DNA of 64,000 bases from CAIQQQ01 sp037445025 (GTDB lineage Bacteria > Pseudomonadota > Alphaproteobacteria > Acetobacterales > Acetobacteraceae), in NCBI GenBank assembly GCA_037445025.1, contig JBBILI010000003.1, forward strand, positions 62,001-126,000, written 5' to 3'. The position numbers and the translations under genes were made by a program. The notes beneath the pieces were generated by a model. The model searched no databases and was not told the DNA's origin. It was given only the letters and a program-made list of their open reading frames with translations. This document shows, piece by piece, positions 1 to 8,781 of this stretch (the first letter of the stretch is position 1; each line of letters opens with the position of its first letter).

Positions 1-684
1 CAGGAGGGGCTGGATACGTTCGCGCCGGAGAAGGATCTGCCGGGCATCCGCCGCTCGATGGGGCGGATGCGCCTGCGCATCGAGGAATCCCGCGAGAAGG
101 GTGCTGCGCGCTTCGCACCGGCGGGGCAGTCGACACAGATGATCGTCGGCGCCGATGCCAGCTCCGACCGGCAGATCCTGGCGATGAGCACCAATCTCTA
201 CGGCTCCTACGGGCTGAAGCGCGTCTACTATTCCGCCTTCAGCCCCATCCCCGACAGCTCCAGCGCCCTGCCGCCGCGCGCAGCCCCCCTGCTGCGCGAG
301 CACCGGCTGTATCAGGCGGACTGGCTGCTGCGCTTCTACGGCTTCACCGATGACGAGCTGGCCACCGGCGATGACGGCAACATGCCGCTGGAGATGGACC
401 CGAAACTCGCCTGGGCGCTGGCGCACCGCGCGCAGTTTCCGGTGGATATCAACACCGCCGCGCGCGAGCGCCTGCTGCGCATCCCCGGCCTCGGTGTGAA
501 ATCGGTCGACCGCATCCTCATCGCCCGCCGCCACCGCCGCCTGCGGCTGGACGATCTTGCCCGCCTGCGCCTGTCGCTGCCGAAGCTCTCGCCCTTCATC
601 GTCACCGCCGACCACCGCCCGCGCCTCACCGACAGCCCGGCCCTGGTGCGCAACCTTCCGCGACAGATGTCGCTGTTCGCCTGA
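1..684 (+). CDS. Putative DNA modification/repair radical SAM protein, C-terminal part (5' end outside)
   Basis: The frame is open from the first base to a TGA at 682-684, so only the C-terminal ~227 residues are present. The radical SAM Cys triad would lie upstream and cannot be checked. A helix-hairpin-helix-like stretch near the C-terminus (PVDINTAARERLLRIPGLG) suggests nucleic-acid contact. The fragment resembles the family named 'putative DNA modification/repair radical SAM protein' (TIGR03916 type), which is known for being encoded beside a DUF4130/uracil-DNA-glycosylase protein. That partner is indeed the next gene, overlapping by one base (TGATG), so the two are translationally coupled. 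The catalytic reaction of the family is not established. The internal ATG at position 58 is not the start, because homologous sequence continues upstream of it. Confidence 0.8.
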   Translation, partial: QEGLDTFAPEKDLPGIRRSMGRMRLRIEESREKGAARFAPAGQSTQMIVGADASSDRQILAMSTNLYGSYGLKRVYYSAFSPIPDSSSALPPRAAPLLREHRLYQADWLLRFYGFTDDELATGDDGNMPLEMDPKLAWALAHRAQFPVDINTAARERLLRIPGLGVKSVDRILIARRHRRLRLDDLARLRLSLPKLSPFIVTADHRPRLTDSPALVRNLPRQMSLFA

Positions 685-2108
685 TGCAGGCCGTGGTGCT
701 GGCCCATGAGGTGGACTGGGAGGGGTTCCGCGCCGCCGCCCGGGCGCTGGCACTCAACGCCGTGCCGCCGGAGCAGGTGCTGTGGTCGGTCCGCGCCATC
801 GACGATCTGTTCGCCGACCCCGCCCCGCTCACCCCGGCCACCGGCGCCTTCCGCCTGCCGCGCGCCTTGGTGCAGCTGGCCGAGACCGTCATCCAGGCCA
901 GCGATCCCGCCCGTTTCGCCCTGCTCTACCGGCTGATCTGGCGCGCCGTCTCCGGCGAACGGCACATCCTCGAACAGATCACCGACCCCGCGGTCGATCG
1001 CGCCAACCGCCTCGCCCAATCCATCCGCCGCGACACCCACAAGATGCGCGCCTTCGTCCGCTTCCGCGAGGTGGTGGAGGACGACGCCATCCGCCATGTC
1101 GCCTGGTTCGAACCGCAGCATTTCATCGTCGAGGCCAACGCCGCCTTCTTCGTCCGCCGTTTCGCGTCCATGACCTGGTCGATCCTCGCCCCCTATCGTA
1201 GCGTCCACTGGAACGGCACCGATCTCGCCTTCTCCTCCGGCGCCAACCCCGCCGACGTGCCGGACGACGACCGCCTCGCCGACTACTGGCGCGTCTATTT
1301 CGCCGCCATCTTCAACCCAGCCCGCCTGAAGATCGGCGCCATGACCTCCGAAATGCCGCGCAAATACTGGAAGAACCTGCCGGAGGCCGCCGCCATCCCC
1401 GAACTGATCGCCTCCGCCGCGGCCCGCACCCAGACGATGATCGACACCCCCACCGTCTCCCCACCCCGACCCGTCCGCCCGCGCCCGGCCGGGCCACCGC
1501 CCAACGCGCCCCTGCCCCGCGCGAAGCTGGAGGCCGTGCACTGCCGTCGCTGTTCCCTCTGGTCAACTGCCACGCAAACAGTGTTCGGCGAAGGCCCGCT
1601 CGACGCCGTGATGATGCTCGTCGGCGAACAGGCCGGCGACCAGGAAGACCTTGCGGGCCGCCCCTTCGTCGGCCCCGCCGGCCAGCTGCTCGACGAAGCC
1701 CTGCGCCAGGCCGGCATCGACCGCGCGGAGATCTACATCACCAACGCCGTCAAACACTTCAAGTTCACCGCCCGCGGCAAGACCCGCATCCACCAGCGCC
1801 CCGAAACCGGTGAGATCGAGGCCTGCCGCTGGTGGCTCGACATCGAACGTGCCGCCATCGCCCCCAAGGTGACGGTGCTGCTCGGCGCCACCGCCGCCCG
1901 CGCCGTGCTGGGCCGCCCCGTGGCCGTGCTGCGCGAACGCGGCGTGCCGCTGCCGCTGCCGCTCGATCGCGGCATCGGCTTGCTGACCGTGCATCCGTCC
2001 TATCTGCTAAGACTGCCGCACGAGGCGTCGCGCGCGAAGGAGTTCACCGCCCTGGTGGCCGACCTGCGCGCCGCGGCGGCCATGGCAGGCATGGGAGAGC
2101 GCAGATGA
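684..2108 (+). CDS. DUF4130 - UdgX-type uracil-DNA glycosylase fusion
   Basis: A 474-residue two-domain protein. Residues ~1-240 match the DUF4130 family (TIGR03915, 'probable DNA metabolism protein'). A Pro-rich linker follows, then a uracil-DNA glycosylase superfamily domain from about residue 280. The glycosylase part carries the UdgX hallmarks: motif A GEQAGDQEDLAGRPFVGPAG near 314, a KTRIH loop whose His is residue 370, and motif B HPSYLLR with His 437. In characterised UdgX the His of the KRRIH loop becomes covalently linked to the sugar left after uracil excision. By analogy His370 would do this here, although the loop reads KTRIH. It is coupled to the upstream radical SAM gene and overlaps the downstream DUF427 gene (ATGA). 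Domain identity is strong; covalent trapping is inference. Confidence 0.88.
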   Translation: MQAVVLAHEVDWEGFRAAARALALNAVPPEQVLWSVRAIDDLFADPAPLTPATGAFRLPRALVQLAETVIQASDPARFALLYRLIWRAVSGERHILEQITDPAVDRANRLAQSIRRDTHKMRAFVRFREVVEDDAIRHVAWFEPQHFIVEANAAFFVRRFASMTWSILAPYRSVHWNGTDLAFSSGANPADVPDDDRLADYWRVYFAAIFNPARLKIGAMTSEMPRKYWKNLPEAAAIPELIASAAARTQTMIDTPTVSPPRPVRPRPAGPPPNAPLPRAKLEAVHCRRCSLWSTATQTVFGEGPLDAVMMLVGEQAGDQEDLAGRPFVGPAGQLLDEALRQAGIDRAEIYITNAVKHFKFTARGKTRIHQRPETGEIEACRWWLDIERAAIAPKVTVLLGATAARAVLGRPVAVLRERGVPLPLPLDRGIGLLTVHPSYLLRLPHEASRAKEFTALVADLRAAAAMAGMGERR

Positions 2109-2386
2109 AGGCAGAGTGGAACGGCACCGTGATCGCCGAGAGCAACGACATCGTCACCGTCGAAGGCAACGCCTATTTTCCGGAGGACTCGCTGGACAAG
2201 GCGCTGATCGTCCCCTCCAGCCACACCAGCGTCTGCCCGTGGAAGGGCACGGCGCACTATTACTCGCTCGTGGTCGGCGGACAGAGGAACGAGAACGCGG
2301 TGTGGTTCTACGCCACCCCCAAGGACGCGGCGAAGCAGATCAAGGGAAGGGTTGCGTTCTGGAAGGGTGTGCAGGTCCGCCCCTGA
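2105..2386 (+). CDS. DUF427 domain protein
   Basis: A 93-residue protein with the typical DUF427 pattern: a short beta-rich domain with PEDSLDKALIVPSSHTSVCP followed by KGTAHYYSLVV, and a C-terminal YATPKDAA. The start ATG overlaps the stop of the UdgX fusion (ATGA at 2105-2108), so it is probably translated from the same message. Members are small stand-alone proteins of unknown biochemical function. The conserved Cys in SVCPWKG is present. I see no link to DNA repair other than co-transcription. Confidence 0.85.
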   Translation: MKAEWNGTVIAESNDIVTVEGNAYFPEDSLDKALIVPSSHTSVCPWKGTAHYYSLVVGGQRNENAVWFYATPKDAAKQIKGRVAFWKGVQVRP

Positions 2387-2427
2387 CGCGCTAGCCTCCC
2401 GCTAACAACCACCAGGGGGGCTCCAGC

Positions 2428-3144
2428 ATGTCCGATCGTTTTGCAGGCCGCGTGGCCGTGGTCACCGGCGGCGTCTCCGGCATCGGTGCCGCCGTGGTGG
2501 CGCGGCTGCAGCGGGAAGGTGCACGCGTGGCGATCTGGGATCGTGATGCCGCCCCCGCCGCCGACCATGGCGAACAACTCGACCTCACCGACGCCGCCGC
2601 CGTGCAGCGTGCGGCGGACGCGACCGTGGCAGCACTCGGCCGCATCGACATCCTGGTGGCCTGCGCCGGCATCACCGGGCCCAACGCGCCGACCTGGGAG
2701 TATCCGGTGGCGGACTGGCTGCGGGTGATGGATGTGAACGTCAACGCGGTGTTCTACTGCAACCGCGCCGTGGTGCCGCACATGATGACCCATGGCTACG
2801 GCCGCATCGTCAACATCGCCTCCGTCGCCGGCAAGGAAGGCAACCCCAACGCCTCGGCCTATTCCACCTCGAAGGCCGCCGTCATCGGGCTCACCAAGTC
2901 GCTCGGCAAGGAGCTGGCGCGCACCGAGATCCGCGTCAACTGCGTCACCCCCGCCGCGGTGCGCACGCCGATCTTCGACCAGATGACGCAGCAGCATATC
3001 GACTTCATGCTCTCCAAGATCCCGATGGGCCGCTTCGGCACCACCGACGAGGTGGCGAGCCTGGTGTGCTGGCTGGCCAGCGAGGAGGCCGCCTTCAGCA
3101 CCGCCGCCGTGTTCGACTGTTCCGGCGGACGCGCGACCTACTGA
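2428..3144 (+). CDS. SDR family oxidoreductase
   Basis: A 238-residue classical short-chain dehydrogenase/reductase. The nucleotide-binding motif TGGVSGIG lies at residues 13-20, the NNAG-equivalent reads ACAG, and the catalytic pair is Tyr145/Lys149 in YSTSK, preceded by the usual active-site Ser segment (IASVAG). Asp42 in AIWDRD after strand 2 suggests NAD(H) preference. The C-terminus (SEEAAFSTAAVFDCSGGRATY) is the usual end of 3-oxoacyl-ACP-reductase-like members. The substrate cannot be inferred. A GGGGCTCC stretch precedes the ATG, and the gene lies 41 bp after the DUF427 gene on the same strand. Confidence 0.88.
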   Translation: MSDRFAGRVAVVTGGVSGIGAAVVARLQREGARVAIWDRDAAPAADHGEQLDLTDAAAVQRAADATVAALGRIDILVACAGITGPNAPTWEYPVADWLRVMDVNVNAVFYCNRAVVPHMMTHGYGRIVNIASVAGKEGNPNASAYSTSKAAVIGLTKSLGKELARTEIRVNCVTPAAVRTPIFDQMTQQHIDFMLSKIPMGRFGTTDEVASLVCWLASEEAAFSTAAVFDCSGGRATY

Positions 3145-3300
3145 CAAAGCTGTCATTCATCGTGAGACCGCTTGTCGCTTCGAGATGCCTGTGGAAAGGT
3201 TTGAGGCCTCGCGAGACATGATCCCATGACGGTGACCTGACTGTCCGCCCTCAGTGAGCTCGAACGCAGGTTTCAACGCGGCCGTGCCAGGCCGGCCGCC

Positions 3301-4020
3301 GTGCTGACCGGCTGGACCTGCGGTGATCCGATCCTGACCGAGGTTGCGCGGACCATCGCCACCGCCCTTGAGACGGATGCGCGGCAGCGTGGCGAGCCGG
3401 CGTATCACAACCGCCACCATGTCGCCGAGGCGGTGGTGGCGATGGAGATGCTGTGCCGGACCGCCTGCGACCTCGGCCTGCTGGAACGGCGGCTGGCCGA
3501 TCTCGGCGTGCTCGCCATGCTGGGGCACGATCTCGGCCATGACGGCAGCCTGGCCGTGCCGGGCACGCTGGAGCAGCGGGCCGCCGCCGGTGTGGCCGCG
3601 CTGGCTGCCGGGCTGGATGCGTCGGAACGCGCCGTGCTCCACCACGTGATCCTGGCGACCGACCCGACCACGGTGCCGGTCAACCTCAGCCGGGCCCGCT
3701 GCGTGGATGCCACGCCGCTCGACCGCCTGACCGCGCTGGCCAACGAGGCCGATGTGCTGGCCAGCCTGCTGCCGGTGCTGGGACTGACCCTGGCGGAGCT
3801 GCTGGCCACGGAATGGCGCCCGCACGATCCCGCGCGCGCCGCAGGCGTTGTCAGCTTCGCCGGGCGCAGCCAGTTCCTCGGCGTCTATGCGAGCCCGACC
3901 CCGGCCGGCCAATGCCTGGGTCTGCAACGCTGCATCGGCCGGCAGATCGCGGTGATCACGCCGGATCTCGACCGCCTGCCCCGCCCCGAAGCGGTCGCCC
4001 GCTTCCATGCGACGCTCTGA
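3301..4020 (+). CDS. HD-domain phosphohydrolase-like protein, start uncertain
   Basis: A 239-residue protein with metal-binding HD-superfamily motifs: YHNRHH (His36, His40) and GHDLGHD (His76/Asp77, His80/Asp81). This spacing resembles PDEase-type HD domains (YHN..H..DV, then a downstream HD), so a metal-dependent phosphohydrolase or cyclic-nucleotide phosphodiesterase-like activity is likely. The substrate is unknown. The only in-frame start after the last upstream stop is this GTG, and it has no clear ribosome binding site. A plausible ATG at 3226 is in the same frame but hits TGA at 3238 after four codons (MTVT*), and the intervening reading looks protein-like. The gene may have lost its start to a nonsense change, or may begin at a rare codon. 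Confidence 0.7.
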   Translation: MLTGWTCGDPILTEVARTIATALETDARQRGEPAYHNRHHVAEAVVAMEMLCRTACDLGLLERRLADLGVLAMLGHDLGHDGSLAVPGTLEQRAAAGVAALAAGLDASERAVLHHVILATDPTTVPVNLSRARCVDATPLDRLTALANEADVLASLLPVLGLTLAELLATEWRPHDPARAAGVVSFAGRSQFLGVYASPTPAGQCLGLQRCIGRQIAVITPDLDRLPRPEAVARFHATL

Positions 4021-4078
4021 TACGACGTCGTCGCGCACCAGCTGAGGGCACGGTGCCACGCGCTGAAGCGCTGCCGCG

Positions 4079-5710
4079 TCACCCCGCCGCCGCGACCGCT
4101 TTGCCGGCGGACAGGCGGAAGATGCGATCCAGCCGCTCCACACCGGTCAGGCGATGGGCGATCAGGATGATGGTGCGGTTGTCGGTGCTGGTGTTGAGGG
4201 TTGCCAGGAACTCCCGCTCGGTCTCGGCATCGAGGCCGGCGCAGGGTTCGTCGAGGATCAGGATCCTCGCGGGGCTCAGCAGCGCCCGCGCCAGGGCCAG
4301 CCGGCGGCCCTGGCCACCGGAGAAGCGATGGCCGCCCTCGCCGAGATAGGCGTCAAGCCCCTCCGGTAGGTCGCGCACGGCATCGGCGATCTGCGCCTGC
4401 TCCAGTGCGTTCCACAGGGCGGCGTCGTCGGCGTCGGGCCGGGCGAGCAGCAGGTTGGCGCGGATCGTGTCGTCGAACAGATAGGTGCCCTGGCTCAGCC
4501 AGCCGATGCGGGCGCGCAGCTCGGTGGCCGCCAGGGTGGCGATGTCGATGCCGCCGAGCAGGATGCGGCCCTGCTGGGGGGCGGCGAGGCGCAGGGCCAG
4601 GCCCGCGAGGGTCGATTTGCCGGAGCCGGACGGCCCGAGCAGCGCCACGCGATGGCCGGCGGGAATGTCGAGCGTCAGGCCGTCGAACACCGACGGGCGG
4701 TCCGGCTGCCAGCGGAACACCACGCCTTCGAAGCGCAGCGCGCTGGATTTCGGCATGGCGGCGGGATGCGCGGGGTCGGGCAGCGGCACCGGCCCCTCGG
4801 CGGCCTCGATGACGCGGGTGGCCGCCGCGGCGGCAGCACCGGCCTGGGCGCCGGCGCGCGGCAGCAGCGCCACCGTCTCGAAGCCGGCCAGCACCAGGAA
4901 CAACAGGGCGATGCCGGCGGGACCCTGGGCGGGGGCGGCCAGCAGGGTCAGCAGCAGGGCCAGCTGGGTGCAGAGAAACGCCGCAGCACCGGTGACGGCG
5001 AGGCGCTGCATCTGCCGCCGCTGGGCAGCGATCAGCGCGGCCTCGCGGCTTTGCGCGTGCGCCAGCATACGGCCCTCGGCGGCGAAGGCGCGCACCTCGC
5101 GCAGGCCCACCAGCGTGTCGAGCGTCGCCACCCGCAACCCGGCCATCGCCTGCGCCAGCGCCGAGCCGCCGGCAAGGGAGCCGCGCGCAGCCCACAGCGG
5201 CAGGGCGAAGGCGGCAATGGCGAACAGCGCGCACAGGCCCACGGCCAAAGCGACGTCACGCGCACCGATCAGGATCGCCAGCAGCGGCAGCACCAGCACG
5301 GCGCCGGCCAGCGGCAGCAGAATGCGCATATAGACGACATCCTGCGCCTCGACGTCGCCCACCAGCCGGGCCAGCACGTCGCCGGCCCGCTGCATGCCGA
5401 GGCCGCCGGCGAGGCGCGTGGCGAGACCGCGGAAGAACCACACCCGCAGATCCGCCAGCGCGCGGAACAGCGCGTCATGCGTGACGAGGCGTTCGAAATA
5501 GCGCAGCATTACGCGGGCCGGACCCAATACGCGCAGCAGCAGGGGTGCTGCCACCGCGAAGCCCGCGGCGAACATGGCGCCGGCCGTGGCGCTGAGGCCG
5601 ATCGCGGCGAGGCTGCCGGCCAGGGTGATCAGCAGGCCCAGCAGCAGCCAGGGCCAGCGCCCGCGGAACAGGGCGATGACGCGCAGCAGCCCGGCGAACC
5701 CGCCCATCAC
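4079..5710 (-). CDS. cydC: Thiol reductant ABC exporter subunit CydC
   Basis: A 543-residue half-transporter: an N-terminal membrane domain with about six hydrophobic helices (residues ~15-300) and a C-terminal ATPase. The Walker A (LLGPSGSGKST) is near residue 360, the signature reads FSGGQ near 463 and Walker B reads ILILDEPCAGLD near 485. CydDC is a heterodimer in the inner membrane that exports cysteine and glutathione to the periplasm and supports cytochrome bd and c maturation. The ATG overlaps the cydD stop (ATGA), the usual arrangement of this pair. No cydAB genes are within reach here. Confidence 0.9.
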   Translation of the reverse strand: MMGGFAGLLRVIALFRGRWPWLLLGLLITLAGSLAAIGLSATAGAMFAAGFAVAAPLLLRVLGPARVMLRYFERLVTHDALFRALADLRVWFFRGLATRLAGGLGMQRAGDVLARLVGDVEAQDVVYMRILLPLAGAVLVLPLLAILIGARDVALAVGLCALFAIAAFALPLWAARGSLAGGSALAQAMAGLRVATLDTLVGLREVRAFAAEGRMLAHAQSREAALIAAQRRQMQRLAVTGAAAFLCTQLALLLTLLAAPAQGPAGIALLFLVLAGFETVALLPRAGAQAGAAAAAATRVIEAAEGPVPLPDPAHPAAMPKSSALRFEGVVFRWQPDRPSVFDGLTLDIPAGHRVALLGPSGSGKSTLAGLALRLAAPQQGRILLGGIDIATLAATELRARIGWLSQGTYLFDDTIRANLLLARPDADDAALWNALEQAQIADAVRDLPEGLDAYLGEGGHRFSGGQGRRLALARALLSPARILILDEPCAGLDAETEREFLATLNTSTDNRTIILIAHRLTGVERLDRIFRLSAGKAVAAAG

Positions 5711-7401
5711 GCGGCCCCCCGCGCCGGCACCACGCGCCCTGCGCGCAAATCGATCCGCCGCCCGCCCCAGGCGGTGTTCCAGGCATGCGCGGCGGCGGAA
5801 TGGGTGACCAGGATGACGGTGCGCCCCAGCGTCAGCCGGCGCAGACTGTCGAGCACCTCGGCCTCGGTGGCGGGGTCGAGATGCGCGGTGGGCTCGTCGA
5901 GCAGCAGCAGGGGGGCCGATTTCAGCATGGCGCGGGCGATGGCGATGCGCTGCGCCTGCCCGCCGGACAGGCCGTAGCCGCCGTCGCCGACCAGGGTGTC
6001 GAGACCCAGCGGCAGGCCGGCGGCGAAGCTGTCCATGCGGGCGAAGCGGGCGGCCTCGTCCACCTCGGCGTCTCTGGCCTCGGGGCGGGCGAAGCGGATG
6101 TTGTCGCGGATGGTGCCGGCGAACAGCACCGGCTTCTGGCCGATCCAGGCGGTGAGGCGGCTGAGCGCCGCCGGGACCAGCTCGGTCATGTCAGCGCCGT
6201 TGATGGTCACGCGGCCCTCGGTCGGGCTGACGAAGCCGAGCAGGATCTCGATGACGCTGGATTTGCCGGCGCCGGACGGGCCGGCCAGCACCAGCGTCTC
6301 ACCGGGGGCGACGCGGAAGCTGACATGGTCAAGCGCCGGCGGGCGGCTCGGGTCCCACACCAGGGAGACGTTGTCGAACACGATGGTCAGCCCGCTCGCC
6401 TCCACCGTGCGCACCGCCCGCGGCGGCGCCTGCACCGGCAGCGGCGGCAGGCCCGCGATGTCGGCGGCGGCGGCGCGGGCCTGGAACTGGTCCTGATAAG
6501 CGGCGCTGAAGCTGCGCAGCGGGGCGAAATACTCCGGCACCAGCAGCAGCACGAACAGCGTGGTCACCGGGGTGAGCAGGGTGCCGGCGGCGAGGGCCGC
6601 GCCGGCGCGCAGGGCCAGCAGAATGATCGCCACCGCGGCCGCACAGTCCAGCGCCACGGAGGAGAGGAACGCCACCCGCAGCACCCGCATGGTGCGCAGC
6701 CGCAGCTCCTCGGCGGCGCGGCCGAGCGCCTTGGCCTCATCCTCGATCCGTCCGTTCAGCACGATGGTGGCAATGCCGCGCATACGGTCGAGAAACCGCG
6801 TCTGCAGCCTGGTCATGGCAGTGAACTGGCGCTGCGCCGCGCGCCCGGCGCCGATGCCCGACAGCGCCATGGCCACCGGCACGAAGCAGGCGGTCAGCAG
6901 CAGCACCAGGGCCGCGAACGGATCGAGCGGCACCACGATCAGCAGCAGCAGCGCGGGGGCGGCGACGGCGAGGGTGGCCGCCGGCAGCCAGCGGCCGAAG
7001 AAACCGTCCATCGCCTCGATGCGGTCGACCACCACGGCAGCGAGTTCCACCGAATGGGCGCCGCGCAGCAAAGCCGGCCCTGCGGCGAGCAGGCGCGAGA
7101 GCGCATCCGTGCGCAGACGGCGGCGCGCGTTGGCGCCGATCCGGAACGTCAATGACTCTGTGGCGATGCCGAGCCCGGCCCGCAGCAGCGCCAGCGCCGC
7201 GAAGCCGATGCCGGCGGGCAGCAGCGGCAGCGCCGCGCCATGGCCCAGGCAGGCCGCCAGCAGCACGGCCGCACACCAGGCCTGACCGGCGGCGAGCAGC
7301 GTCGCCCCAAGGCCCAGCCCCACCAGCGGATACGCCGCGCGCTTGCCGATGCCCGACTGCTGCTTCAGCCAGGTCTTCGCCGTGACGTCTTTGTGTTCCA
7401 T
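5707..7401 (-). CDS. cydD: Thiol reductant ABC exporter subunit CydD
   Basis: A 564-residue half-transporter, first gene of the cydDC pair. Membrane helices occupy about residues 20-300. The ATPase domain has Walker A (AGPSGAGKSS) near 378, LSGGQAQR near 478 and Walker B LLLLDEPTAHLD near 500, plus an H-loop THSAAAH. It pairs with CydC, encoded downstream with a 4-bp overlap, to export thiols from cytoplasm to periplasm. The N-terminus (TAKTWLKQQSG) is typical of CydD. No promoter could be assigned confidently in the 50 bp upstream before the next gene's end. Confidence 0.9.
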   Translation of the reverse strand: MEHKDVTAKTWLKQQSGIGKRAAYPLVGLGLGATLLAAGQAWCAAVLLAACLGHGAALPLLPAGIGFAALALLRAGLGIATESLTFRIGANARRRLRTDALSRLLAAGPALLRGAHSVELAAVVVDRIEAMDGFFGRWLPAATLAVAAPALLLLIVVPLDPFAALVLLLTACFVPVAMALSGIGAGRAAQRQFTAMTRLQTRFLDRMRGIATIVLNGRIEDEAKALGRAAEELRLRTMRVLRVAFLSSVALDCAAAVAIILLALRAGAALAAGTLLTPVTTLFVLLLVPEYFAPLRSFSAAYQDQFQARAAAADIAGLPPLPVQAPPRAVRTVEASGLTIVFDNVSLVWDPSRPPALDHVSFRVAPGETLVLAGPSGAGKSSVIEILLGFVSPTEGRVTINGADMTELVPAALSRLTAWIGQKPVLFAGTIRDNIRFARPEARDAEVDEAARFARMDSFAAGLPLGLDTLVGDGGYGLSGGQAQRIAIARAMLKSAPLLLLDEPTAHLDPATEAEVLDSLRRLTLGRTVILVTHSAAAHAWNTAWGGRRIDLRAGRVVPARGAA

Positions 7402-7453
7402 GGACGTCGTATCTAGCGTACGTCGCGGGTTTTGACAGTCCCGCCCGCCGCGA

Positions 7454-7972
7454 TCAGGCGGCGTAAACCTCGTTCACGCCATCGCCGAAGCGGTCGAACG
7501 CAACGCCATAGACATGAATCGAGACCGCTTCCTCGGTGCCGAGATTGGCGATGCGATGGATGCAGTCAGGGTCGGCCGGGGCATGGCTGGTGGCGCCCAT
7601 GGCGCGCGGGGTGCAGCCGGTGGGGATCACCAGATCCCCCTGATGGGCGAACCAGGTCTCGGCCAGCCAGCCGCGATGGATGCCGAGCGCGCACCAGGTG
7701 CGGTGGCCGTGCACCGGCGACATCTGGCCCGGCCGCCAGACGATGGCGACCACGGCGTAGCCGCCTTCGGAGTCGTTGTAGAGCAGATGGCGGCAGTAGC
7801 GATCGGGGTTGCAGGGACAGTCGCGCCCGGCGAGCAGGTTGGGCTGGCCAAGATAGGGGGCGATCGCCCGTGCCACCTCGGTGTGGCGCTCCGGCATGCG
7901 CGCGGCATCGGCGATGTCGGCCAGCATATGGGCGAGGGGGGCTGCCAGGATGGGGCGGGAGATGGCGTTCAT
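7454..7972 (-). CDS. Cysteine dioxygenase-family thiol dioxygenase
   Basis: A 172-residue cupin protein. The metal-binding triad is visible as His88 and His90 in PVHGHRTW and His139 in DCIHRIAN, matching the 3-His iron site of bacterial cysteine or 3-mercaptopropionate dioxygenases. Family members oxidise a thiol to a sulfinate with O2 in the cytosol. Which thiol is used cannot be decided. The start codon overlaps the stop of the upstream GntR regulator (ATGA), so regulator and enzyme form one transcript. The thiol-exporter genes cydDC follow on the same strand, 53 bp beyond its stop, which hints at a cysteine-homeostasis cluster. Confidence 0.83.
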   Translation of the reverse strand: MNAISRPILAAPLAHMLADIADAARMPERHTEVARAIAPYLGQPNLLAGRDCPCNPDRYCRHLLYNDSEGGYAVVAIVWRPGQMSPVHGHRTWCALGIHRGWLAETWFAHQGDLVIPTGCTPRAMGATSHAPADPDCIHRIANLGTEEAVSIHVYGVAFDRFGDGVNEVYAA

Positions 7973-8664
7973 GGCATGTCCGAGACGACAAGGGTGGAGC
8001 GGGGTCCGGTGAGGGCGGCCAGCACCATGTCGCGGCTGGCGGCGACCTGGGCGTGCATGATCTGGCGGGCCAGGGGCGCATCCTGTGCTTCGAGGGCGGC
8101 CACCAGCGCATGGTGCTCATAAGCCATCTCGCCGCTGCGGTCGCGGGTGGACAGGCCGAGCACGAGCATGCGGGTGGCTTCGTCGAGCAGCCGGCCGACC
8201 TGGCGCGCGAGGCGCTGGTTGCCGGCCAGCTCGGCCACGGCGACATGGAACCCACGGTTGGCGGCGAGGAAATCGAGCGCTGTGTCGGGGTCCTGCGGGT
8301 GATGGCCGTGGGCGCAGATCGCGTCCAGCGCGCGCAGCCGGTCGATATCGGTGGCGCGGGCGGCCAGCGCCGCGGCTTCGGGTTCGAGCATCAGCCGCAG
8401 TTCGAACACCTCGTGGATGTCGCGCACCGTCACCACGCTGACCACCCAGCCGCGGCGCGGCACGGCGTGGACCAGGCCTTCCTCGGCGAGGCGGGCGAGG
8501 GCGGCGCGGACCGGGGCGCGGCCGAGCTGGAACCGGTCGGTGACCAGCGTCTCGCTCACCGCGGCGCCGGGCAGCAGCCGGCAGGCCAGGATTTCACGCT
8601 TCAGCGTGGCGAAGGCGTGATCGGCCAGGCTGGCGGGTGGCGGGATGCGGGTGAGAACGGACAT
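7969..8664 (-). CDS. GntR-family transcriptional regulator (FadR/FCD subfamily)
   Basis: A 231-residue regulator. Residues ~10-75 form a winged helix typical of GntR (HAFATLKREILACRLLPGAA, then LGRAPVRAALARLAEEGLV). Residues ~90-220 form an all-helical FCD effector domain with His/Glu/Asp residues suited to metal or carboxylate binding. It is the first gene of a two-gene operon with the thiol dioxygenase. A perfect inverted repeat (GTGACA-N12-TGTCAC, 8669-8692) lies 4 bp upstream of its start codon and is a good candidate operator for autoregulation. Confidence 0.88.
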   Translation of the reverse strand: MSVLTRIPPPASLADHAFATLKREILACRLLPGAAVSETLVTDRFQLGRAPVRAALARLAEEGLVHAVPRRGWVVSVVTVRDIHEVFELRLMLEPEAAALAARATDIDRLRALDAICAHGHHPQDPDTALDFLAANRGFHVAVAELAGNQRLARQVGRLLDEATRMLVLGLSTRDRSGEMAYEHHALVAALEAQDAPLARQIMHAQVAASRDMVLAALTGPRSTLVVSDMP

Positions 8665-8668
8665 CGGC

Positions 8669-8692
8669 GTGACAGTCGTCGTGAGATGTCAC
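8669..8692. promoter_or_regulatory. Inverted repeat, candidate operator of the GntR regulator
   Basis: GTGACA and TGTCAC form a perfect 6-bp inverted repeat separated by 12 nt, directly upstream of the GntR start codon. The position fits negative autoregulation. Assignment to this regulator is inference. Confidence 0.45.
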
Positions 8693-8781
8693 AATGATAT
8701 CGCGTGGCGTTCAGCAAGGGAAGCCTGAACAGGGTTGACGCCGCGCGCCGGGCGCGCGAGCGGAGGGCATGAGGGAGCAGG

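Noticed and set aside
8665..8781. Fluoride riboswitch before crcB
   Set aside because: The leader lacks the conserved motif elements and is mostly taken up by the GntR operator region and the ribosome site.
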